Origin: Symsagittifera roscoffensis | Lineage: Eukaryota > Xenacoelomorpha > Acoela > Convolutidae | Assembly: GCF_963678635.1 (NCBI RefSeq) | Contig: NC_087062.1 | Coordinates: forward strand, 19,829,789 to 19,893,788 | DNA: 64,000 nucleotides | Direction of reading: 5' to 3' | Shown: piece by piece, positions 57,401 to 64,000 of the stretch | How positions within the stretch are numbered: position 1 is the first letter of the stretch | How the letters are laid out: each line of letters starts with the position of its first letter | Position numbers and translations under genes: made by a program | The notes under the pieces: model-generated | What the model was told of the DNA's origin: nothing | The model's database searches: none | What the model saw: the letters and a program-made list of their open reading frames with translations, nothing else

Positions 57401-60250
57401 GAGTTACAGACGGATCCATCTTCAGGAACATACAACATGGACATACAGGAGATGCGAGGTGGTGAGGAACTTGAGAAAATTGCGGTCGCAAGAAAACCAT
57501 TCAGGGAACTATCATGCAACTCAAACATCAGAACGAATCTGGTGCCAGAAGATGATATGAAAATCGTGAAAAGGATGATATGCGTGAAACTGAGTGATGA
57601 CATCCACAACCCTGGTGAGATGAATGGACAGATCATGGCGCTAAAGGAGCATGTCAAGGCAAGATATAGGCTGTCAGACCTAATAAGAGCCCAGAAGAAT
57701 GACAAAATGACAAGTAACCTCTCCAAATGGATCCAGTCGGGGGTCAAGGAGAAGGGGGAACTTGAGGAAGACAGCTACAAGATCTTGAGCCAGTTCTACA
57801 AAGAAAAGAAAGACTTACTCTATCACACAGCTGATGGAGTGGTAGCGTGCAAGAGGAGAGATGAGGAAAAGATATTACACAAACACAACCTCATCATACT
57901 ACCACAATTGTACCAGACAGAGGTGCTTTTCAGATCACACGACCAGATGGGTCACCAGGGGATAGACAAAGTACAACAAAGGATACTTCACAGATTTGAT
58001 TGGCCAGGAATGAGAAAAGCTTGCGAGAGATGGGTGAATGCCTGCCTGGCATGTCTCCAGGTAAAAGACCCAAGGAAGATGAAGTTTCCCCTCAAGTCCG
58101 TTGAGAGCTCGGAGTTCAATGAAGTGGTGCAGATAGACCATCAAAAAATCTGCATGACAGAGTCGGGATACAACCAGATACTGGTTATAATAGATCACTT
58201 CACAAAGTTGGCGGAAGCGGTTCCGTGCCAGACAGCCTCGGCCGAAGAGACATGTGATCATCTGATAACGCATTGGATATCGCGGTATGGTTGTCCAATG
58301 ACTTTCCAGTCGGACAACGGCAAAGCTTTTGTGGGGGACTTGACAAAAGAATTGATGAAGAGATCGCACATTGCTCAAGCACACTCGACGACCTATCATC
58401 CGCAGACCAATGGGTTGGTAGAGAAACAAAACAGGACATTGGTCAACATGTTAAGGGTGTACTGCTCAAGATACATGACGGACTGGGACAAATACCTGCC
58501 ACAGGTAGTAGGAGCCTACAACAGTACACAGCACTCAACTACGGGCATCAGTCCTTTCATGATGTTGACGGGCAGGGAGAGAGCAATGCCTCTGATATTC
58601 TTTTACCCGGAATACGAGGGGAAAAGGACGTCGCCTCAGGCATACGTGAAAGAAGCGATCAAAAGACAACAGGAGTTGAACGAGCTATGCAGGAGGAACA
58701 CGGCGCAAGCGCAAATGAGGCAACGCAGGAAATACGACGAAAAAATATTAAGAGCAAAGCCATATGAAGTGGGCCAATACGTGTGGGTCTTCCAAAATGT
58801 AATACCGCCCAAGGGAACAAAGAAACTACTCAAGAAGTGGAGGGGACCATTCATGATAACGGAGGTTCATCAACAAGGACGGTTCTATCGCTTGAGTACT
58901 GGGCGAGCGGCACATTATGAAAATCTGAAGCCTCACGTCCCGTCCCCAGAGGATTGGTGCATACCGAAGGACATGGAGGGTCTTGAGTACCTGGTGGTAG
59001 AGCCAGCGTGTGAAGTGAAAGAGAAAGGTACTCGAGAGAAAAATGATGGTAATGAGAACTTGAGTTTGGACGACAATGAAAAGATAGGAGTGGGGTCTGA
59101 TGCAGGATCATTTGTAGAAGAAGACTGGAACGACCCGGAGCAAGACGAGGTGCCGAAGTGGATGGAGCCGGATCGACCAACACCACCGGAAACCAGGACT
59201 GGCAATCGTAAACGCACCGGCATGAGGTACAACAGGTACGGGGATGACTTCTTGATCGATAGGATACAGCCAGACAATTTGGGCGAGGAATTACTGAAGG
59301 CAGGCGAACTGGAAGCCGGAGAGGAATGGCAGGTCATTGATGATGGTGGTCATTATCCGCAGGATGATTACTCGACGCCAGAAGTAGAAACGGATCTCGA
59401 ACAGAGTGAGATAGAGAGGAGGGACAACACGAACTTGAGGATTCTAGAGTGGATGCGTGATGTCAAAGACGAGAGCCGCGAAGGACAAAGCATTCAGCAA
59501 GTCGATGTATCAGCAGCAAATTACATGAAGACAGAGGACCCTCTTTTCGGATGGATGGCAACAGACAGGCCACTGGACATTCCTCAGGACAATTCAGACC
59601 CGACAACATCGACGGGGACGTCGATAAATATTTTTGTCCGGGGAGTGGGGGTAGGACTTACCCACACCGAAAATTTGATGATAAAGAAGCTCAAGGAAGT
59701 GAGAGAAACGAGCGAATTGGAACTGGAGGAAGAAGAGCCAGAGCCTACTATAGGTCGGAAATTCAAAACGAAATTCGAAATACCCAACGAATACTCGGAG
59801 AACATCATGATAACGGATAGCGACTTCATCCTGTCAAACAGGACCAGCGCGATCTGCATCACGGCGGACATGAGTTTCAAATCAAGATTGGAAGCTGACT
59901 TCAAAAGAGAGTACCAGAATGTAGAGTTTCTGTTCAGACAGAGACCAGGACTGGGAGGGATGGCAGCGCTTCCACCTTCAGTGGCACAAGTCCCGGGCAA
60001 ATATCTGTGCTTCCTAGTAACGAGGGTCAATGACAGGAACACAATCGATCCCGAACACGTGATATTGGCACTAACAAGATTACGAGACTTCATGATTGAA
60101 AGAGGGATAACAGAGGTCTCAATGCCGGTGTATGACCCAAACAGGGGCAAACTGAGCCCGAGGGAATTGTACGCTATCCTACATGTGGTCTTTGCAGAAA
60201 CTGAGATAATGGTGTATCTTCATAAGAAGTACTACTTGAGCATCGCCTGA
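54461..60250 (+). CDS. pol: Element 3 pol polyprotein: protease (partial), RT, RNase H, integrase, macro-like domain
   Basis: 1929 codons. The ATG at 54461 is just inside protease, after the 2-nt insertion, so it is probably not the natural start. In order: rest of the aspartic protease (I-L-G-R-D-F at residue about 60); RT with Y-V-D-D at residue 471; RNase H with D-T-D-A-S at about 619 and R-V-D-N-R; an acidic linker of about 250 residues (about 830-1090); HHCC zinc-binding domain (S-H-D-Q-M-G-H, A-C-L-A-C) at about 1159-1195; integrase core D,D-35-E (I-D-H-Q about 1225, S-D-N-G about 1285, E at about 1320; I count exactly 35 residues between the last two); G-P-F module about 1460; acidic tail; and a macro-like domain from about 1750 to the end. 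All catalytic residues of RT, RNase H and integrase are intact. Confidence 0.93.
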   Translation: MGFDKGDLIDSRIRLSAANKGALRVLGRTPIIALNLGERNLWMSFIVVENLDESDQFILGRDFIRNFDVTIDLNNAMFRIRNPDRRYAIKPVNLIMANENKAPVFLSRRVRLKANEAAIVSLRMKNYNELSDNKQVCIVPNPNSQSAAVLGRSFSITKSGLCVSVLLNTLDIPITIQRGRKLGYALPVKTRYETIENSKQNEVVDCPNHRDKICILRRLQKIKDSSGLIKSLKSETDDGLSSCSNFPERPTLDEMQNEKPVLPEIEHLRGKLKDEQLEAIKDVLERNEEVFSRHKADIGCCNFVEHEIELEENAVPHREGARRMTPHKSDACRKEIETLLEYDMIEPSKSPWACGVVMAKKKGDQLRFCCDFRYLNSVTVKDAYPIPRIDESLSKLGDANFFTTLDLGSAFWQVPLRKQDRDKTGFACELGLFQWKRMPFGLCNATATFQRLMAHALIGVTKKYGNLVMCYVDDVVIATPTLEDHIERLDEVFACMKRSGLKCKTSKCEILKDSIKYLGRMVDKHGIRPDTDAVEAVLTWKSPKTEHQLMSFLGFANYYREFIKGYADKVYPMQQLMRHKGKKFTWNNAAEESFQRIKKELCEAPELGMPTEKGMYVLDTDASVVAISGILHQEQEWNGKTALRPIAYGSKVLSDTEMKYGAPKAEMFAVVTFVEKYRAYLGSEPFKLRVDNRALSWLKTYSMDQSYIGRWIVRLDGYNMIIEHRTRDKHQNADSLSKKSEFYERQEQREADRPEIKDGFSFMDKETYDSLPLTRWLDKSGKPIEDHPELPKEPPEKTILRKSKRIPIEIILKSKIVKETLKAKGYDLNQVEAGTAQIDDDLMRLLEKLSDDKPVIQEKGKEKPEFTILRRKETVNDTDSSRGSVTDSKDVVRSLVDKIPEDILEQTKVRKKKVTFKEDTEHLGLGQESGECSRFTEEGTGEGKLSGEREGWDEDSDESSENQDSLCMILAEEKTRHHDRELQTDPSSGTYNMDIQEMRGGEELEKIAVARKPFRELSCNSNIRTNLVPEDDMKIVKRMICVKLSDDIHNPGEMNGQIMALKEHVKARYRLSDLIRAQKNDKMTSNLSKWIQSGVKEKGELEEDSYKILSQFYKEKKDLLYHTADGVVACKRRDEEKILHKHNLIILPQLYQTEVLFRSHDQMGHQGIDKVQQRILHRFDWPGMRKACERWVNACLACLQVKDPRKMKFPLKSVESSEFNEVVQIDHQKICMTESGYNQILVIIDHFTKLAEAVPCQTASAEETCDHLITHWISRYGCPMTFQSDNGKAFVGDLTKELMKRSHIAQAHSTTYHPQTNGLVEKQNRTLVNMLRVYCSRYMTDWDKYLPQVVGAYNSTQHSTTGISPFMMLTGRERAMPLIFFYPEYEGKRTSPQAYVKEAIKRQQELNELCRRNTAQAQMRQRRKYDEKILRAKPYEVGQYVWVFQNVIPPKGTKKLLKKWRGPFMITEVHQQGRFYRLSTGRAAHYENLKPHVPSPEDWCIPKDMEGLEYLVVEPACEVKEKGTREKNDGNENLSLDDNEKIGVGSDAGSFVEEDWNDPEQDEVPKWMEPDRPTPPETRTGNRKRTGMRYNRYGDDFLIDRIQPDNLGEELLKAGELEAGEEWQVIDDGGHYPQDDYSTPEVETDLEQSEIERRDNTNLRILEWMRDVKDESREGQSIQQVDVSAANYMKTEDPLFGWMATDRPLDIPQDNSDPTTSTGTSINIFVRGVGVGLTHTENLMIKKLKEVRETSELELEEEEPEPTIGRKFKTKFEIPNEYSENIMITDSDFILSNRTSAICITADMSFKSRLEADFKREYQNVEFLFRQRPGLGGMAALPPSVAQVPGKYLCFLVTRVNDRNTIDPEHVILALTRLRDFMIERGITEVSMPVYDPNRGKLSPRELYAILHVVFAETEIMVYLHKKYYLSIA

Positions 60251-60770
60251 GTCGGGTACATGGGGGTATCGAGTCGGGTGTGAGGGAGGAGTCTTGAGTT
60301 AGGTACTGGGGTGCGGCGCAGGTAAAGGGATCTTAAGATATGATTGGCATGACAATTGAATTTTAAAAAAGAGTTAACGGTGCTAAAACATAAAATGAAT
60401 CTGCATGCTTTTAAGGAAATTCCAATTGAATTGTTTTAAGTGATATGAGAATGATAAGATTTTAACCATACTGGTAAAAGGGGGGTCCCTAGGTTAGGAA
60501 CATGACATGTCAGGTTTCAATATGCTTTCTGTTTTCAGATCAAGTTTGAAAAACAAAGTTGAGAGTCCAACTATACTCAAGCGAGAAACAGAGAGAGAAA
60601 CCTTGATCGAACTCGCGATAATCGGCACTTACAGCAAGTATTTGCAAGGGATCATTTCGAGAGAATTCTTGAGTTGGGTAATACTTGAGTCGGTAAGGTA
60701 ATTCTTGAGCCGGTAAGGTAATTCTTGAGCTGGTTAACACATACCTGTATACATCCCGAAGTCACAGAGA
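60251..60770 (+). other. Spacer between pol and ORF2 of element 3
   Basis: About 520 bp without a supported ORF (a 64-codon ORF at 60507-60701 is not conserved). Just before ORF2 are three imperfect repeats of about 22 bp with the core GGTAAGGTAATTCTTGAG (about 60660-60740). A GTCACAG ends three bases before the ORF2 ATG and is a possible splice acceptor. The repeats contain GGTAAG, which resembles a splice donor. Confidence 0.5.
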
Positions 60771-61457
60771 ATGGCAGACAGATTCTGGAAATCCATGCCC
60801 GCGGCCCTGAAGAAGCCTACTCTTGATGAGCTGTACAGACGCCTGAGGGACCTGGATTATACCCAAATAGACGAGAGAATGGCGGTAATGCTGAATGCCA
60901 TCCTCCAGTTGGAAGACCAGGGTGAATGCAGGGAGTCTGCGACGGAGGCTGTCTTGATGATCGGCTACACCACCGAGGGAATATCGAACCAAGAACAGAC
61001 CAGATGGTTGTCTTGGAATGTGGATGGAGGAGTAAGGGGTTTTGACTTGGCAAGGAATCCTGGCCTGAATAACAATACCGAATATGGCGCAGGGGAATTC
61101 CCACTACCGACTAGGCCAACAGTAAGATCCACAAGCCAGAGCTCGAGTAGGGTGCCATCGATGTCACGAACGCAACAGACGACCGAGGCATATCCGGATC
61201 TAGGTGTTCTAAAGAAAGAGCTCGAGAAGACGCAGAAGGAAAGGAATAAGGCGAACCTCGATCGGGATCAGGCAAAGCTGGATCGGGAGAAGGTTCAGCT
61301 GGAAAGGGACCAGGCGGTCAACGAGCGAGACCAGGCTCTGAGGTTGCTTGAGATGAAAAAAGCTGAACATCAACAGGAGCTAAGGGTGCGGGAGAACGCC
61401 GCAAATCGTGATCAACTGAGGTCGGAGTTGGACAGAATAGAACAACGACAACGCTAG
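60771..61457 (+). CDS. Element 3 ORF2, N-terminal helical and coiled-coil part
   Basis: 228 codons from ATG at 60771 (MADRFWKS, as in element 1) to a TAG at 61455-61457. Residues 1-110 are a conserved unrecognised helical domain; about 145-228 a coiled coil with heptads such as LDRDQAK. Element 1 has a glutamate codon (GAG) where the TAG is, so this is a single G-to-T nonsense change, with the reading frame continuing unbroken behind it. The start lies about 520 bp after pol, so ORF2 is not simply read through from gag-pol. Confidence 0.85.
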   Translation: MADRFWKSMPAALKKPTLDELYRRLRDLDYTQIDERMAVMLNAILQLEDQGECRESATEAVLMIGYTTEGISNQEQTRWLSWNVDGGVRGFDLARNPGLNNNTEYGAGEFPLPTRPTVRSTSQSSSRVPSMSRTQQTTEAYPDLGVLKKELEKTQKERNKANLDRDQAKLDREKVQLERDQAVNERDQALRLLEMKKAEHQQELRVRENAANRDQLRSELDRIEQRQR

Positions 61458-64000
61458 CTTGATGCACAGAAGGGAGCCAGGCCGAAGGAGCGAGTGGTCA
61501 CCAGCTCGAGGCCAGAGTCACGTATGGAGGTGGATGAAGCCCCCAGAGCAAGAGCACGGTTCAACCTTGATCGCGAGGCCCGAGAACACATGAGTGAAGG
61601 GTTGGAAGTCTGGATACCGAATGACGCAACGTCTTCCTTGCGTAGCCTAGAGACGCAACCCATACGCCCACTGATGGATGTGGAGCTGCCGGGATATACC
61701 CCAACCTCGACCTCGAGTGACAGTCAGGTGAGCGGCGGTTCATCGCGTCTGAAAGAACTGGGCGAGAGATTGCGACAAAAGAGTCGTGAGAGTTCGGCAA
61801 GACCGGAGCTTCCCCCGACGTGGAGGGAACAGCCGGTTAGGAGTGTCGTGATCTCGAGTTATAAGAAGAATACAGAGGGGAGGTACCACAGGCACAATCG
61901 GCTGGACTGGAGTGCGGAGCAGAAAGCTAGGAGAGACTGCTTTCATGATGCGGCCTGGGTGCAGTACTTGGCGCCACCCCGGGTACCAGAAGGTGCGGTT
62001 CACCTAATCGTAGGGGACAGCCTGGTGCGGGTGTTGACCCGGATCCGATCGCACTGGCAGACAGGAATCTTGAGTTTCGCTGGAACTGCCACGCCACAGA
62101 TGTTGGCAACGCTTGACATGCTGGGGATGACCAAAGTATACACGGTGACCCTGATGGTCGGGACCAACGATGTATCAAGGGGAGAAGCGAGGAAAATAAC
62201 AAGGCTGCACGATAAGGTGAGCTGCCTTCTTGAGGAACTGAGGATTCAGATGGACCCCATCCTGTTGACGGTATGTACTGTCCCCTACAACATGATGTTT
62301 GATCAGCACGCCTTGGAGATGAACGAGAAGGTGCGGAACCTAAACAAGGTGATACGAGACATCCACCGGAAGAGTGTGCTCCCTGTCAGACTGTTGGACG
62401 TGGCAGAGCGCATGAAGAAAGAGGGATTCCCTGAAGACACCTCCAATGACGTCTTCCAAGAACACATAAACGCGCTAGAGGCGGATCTGCTAGAGACGGC
62501 CCAATTCACATTGGGACCACCTCCGAACCCACCATTCCTTGCCTCAAGGGCCTTGTCTGGTCGCTTGGGACCGAGAGTTGACACTAGAGACAGTTCAAGG
62601 AGCAGCCAGACCAGATTGCAGAGTGCCACGCCGATGGAGTGCGAGGAGGTGACGTCATCAACACCTCCAGGCTCGGCGATATCCTTAGTGGTAGTGGCAG
62701 AGAGCAAACGGGAAAAGAGGTCTATGGAGACCGCTCGCTTGAGATATCCTGAGAAGGTGAAAGGGCTGGACCTGGAGGGTTTGGAATGCAGGCGAGAATT
62801 GGCGGAGACCCTGGGGATTGAACGAGTGTCGCACGAGGATTTAAACAGGCATCACTGCGTGGACTGGTTGAAAGCTCATGAGGCGCACTTCTCGAGAACG
62901 AAATTGATGGAGACCGCGGATCTGACTGGAATTCCCACAAAAGCGATCATGGGACCCATCAATTACAGACCTCTCAAGCTGTTGGGGAGTCCTGGACCCA
63001 TAGCAGAACCTCCCAAACACCGAACGAGCATCGCCAGGATCAGGTTGGCGACCCCGGCACAGTTGAAGGTGGTAGACAAGCTGCTCAATCCGGGGGGAAC
63101 GGGATTGCCAGATGCCGCTTACGAAGGCTCGAAATTGGCGGAAGATCCCAGGTACGGGAAGCCTTGTGGGAGTACCCAGCTGGCCAAAACCCTGGCAGTT
63201 TATGATAGAGCAGATCCAGCTGCTGCGAGAGTAGTCATTGTGGCGGGATCAGACTTCGAAGGAACGTCTCCCAAGTTGTTCTGGCCGGAGACTCTGATAT
63301 ACTCTTTGCCAGGAGCTGAATTAAATCAGATGTTAACTCTGGTGGTGGCAATAAAGTCGGAGATGCCCTGTGAACCTGAGCTGCTATTGTTTGCAGGAAT
63401 GAATGATCACCTGCACGCGATGGGACTTCTTGAGCAACTAAAGGGCGATGAAATTCCGACATCGAGGAAGATATGGGAAGCCATTCAGGCATTGTTTGCG
63501 GCGATGAATGAAGTGCAAGAGAGTGTTGTCTCGAGATTTGGGTCCAAGACGAAGGTGGTGTTTACCACATCCCCTGGATACGCGAGTATGCCACCCGCCC
63601 TACAGTTCGTGTACGCGGTCTTGATCCTGATAGCAGAAGGGAATGAATGGCGGATTCTATTGGCAGCCTCCAATCGGGAGTTGGAGCCATCGAACCTGAG
63701 GCTTCGCAAGTCAGAATTGGCGGCGGCATGGGCGGACATATCTCATGCACTGAGGGGCTTTTATGGACTAGCCGACATCCTGATCGTATTAGACGAGGTG
63801 CTCTTGCTAGAGATATCGAACTTTGCCAGGCAACTCAAGTTCAACCCAGTCATCGGGGACGATCACCCGGCGATAAGCAAATTAACGGCCAGCTTGTGGT
63901 TTCGGAGTATGGATGTGAAGATCACAAACTCCACCAGCAAGTCTAGAGGTCCCAGTAACGAGAGAAGAAATGTGGCCGAGACGGAAAAGCAATTGGAATC
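61458..64000 (+). CDS. Element 3 ORF2, SGNH hydrolase and second SGNH-like domain (open at window edge)
   Basis: The frame stays open from 61458 to the end of the window, about 847 codons (first internal ATG 61524). SGNH domain 1: block I V-G-D-S-L (Ser codon 62019-62021), block II S-F-A-G, block III V-G-T-N-D (about 62157-62171). Block V, D-G-I-H-F in elements 1 and 2, is absent: a 45 bp in-frame deletion near 62445 joins the flanks cleanly. After a polar linker and a conserved C-V-D-W-L-K-A-H helix comes the second SGNH-like domain (A-G-S-D-F at about 63242, A-G-M-N-D-H-L-H at about 63394, D-D-H at about 63860). By comparison with elements 1 and 2, about 1,700 more codons should follow beyond the window. 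Confidence 0.85.

Larger units (their letters stand above)
48048..64000 (+). mobile_element. Element 3: giant Ty3/gypsy-type LTR retroelement, family A, nearly intact
   Basis: 5' LTR 48048-48934, primer-binding site 48947, leader to 51443, gag-pol 51444-60250, spacer, ORF2 from 60771 past the window edge. It is inserted into the 3' LTR of element 2. In the 16 kb visible, gag-pol has one 2-nt insertion and ORF2 one stop and one in-frame deletion, so it is the best preserved and probably youngest copy. It is close kin of element 1 and lies head to head with it. Confidence 0.93.

Overview
The window is eukaryotic genomic DNA, most likely from an animal, made almost entirely of three very large Ty3/gypsy-type LTR retroelements. 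I see no host gene, rRNA, tRNA, CRISPR array or bacterial operon that I can support. Most ORFs opposite the retroelement genes are shadows. The host species cannot be fixed from this sequence.

Layout. Positions 1-2713 are non-element DNA holding a 1.5 kb tandem duplication (copies at 1-920 and 1501-2420). It is interrupted by a 464 bp piece identical to the inside of element 1. Element 1 (minus strand, 2714-25005) has a 3' LTR at 3608-2714 and a partial 5' LTR at 25005-24545. Element 2 (plus strand, 25006-48047) is inserted in the 5' LTR of element 1; its 5' LTR is 25006-25926 and the first 523 bp of its 3' LTR are 47525-48047. Element 3 (plus strand, 48048 to beyond 64000) starts with a complete 5' LTR (48048-48934) exactly where the 3' LTR of element 2 breaks off. 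This is a three-level nest, with element 1 oldest and element 3 youngest. Elements 1 and 3 belong to one family (A) and lie head to head; element 2 belongs to a related family (B).

Each element is about 22-23 kb and has the same plan: LTR of about 0.9 kb, a primer-binding site 12 nt after the LTR, a 2.4-3 kb leader full of short repeats, a gag-pol polyprotein, a spacer of about 0.4-0.5 kb, and a second very long polyprotein (about 2,900 codons, here called ORF2). Gag-pol runs capsid, two zinc knuckles, protease, reverse transcriptase, RNase H, HHCC integrase, GPF module and a C-terminal domain that I read as macro-like (ADP-ribose-binding fold). ORF2 starts with a helical and coiled-coil region, then an SGNH/GDSL hydrolase domain, then a second degenerate SGNH-like domain, then more than 1,500 residues with no recognisable family. 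A coiled coil followed by an SGNH esterase is the plan of ORF1 proteins of CR1/L2-type non-LTR elements, so its presence as a second polyprotein in a giant gypsy-like LTR element is the main novelty.

All copies are damaged. Element 1 has many stops and frameshifts and lost key protease and integrase residues. Element 2 has nearly identical LTRs but many breaks and has lost the integrase zinc-binding domain. Element 3 is nearly intact: a 2-nt insertion in the protease, one stop in ORF2, and a 45 bp in-frame deletion removing the SGNH Asp-His block.
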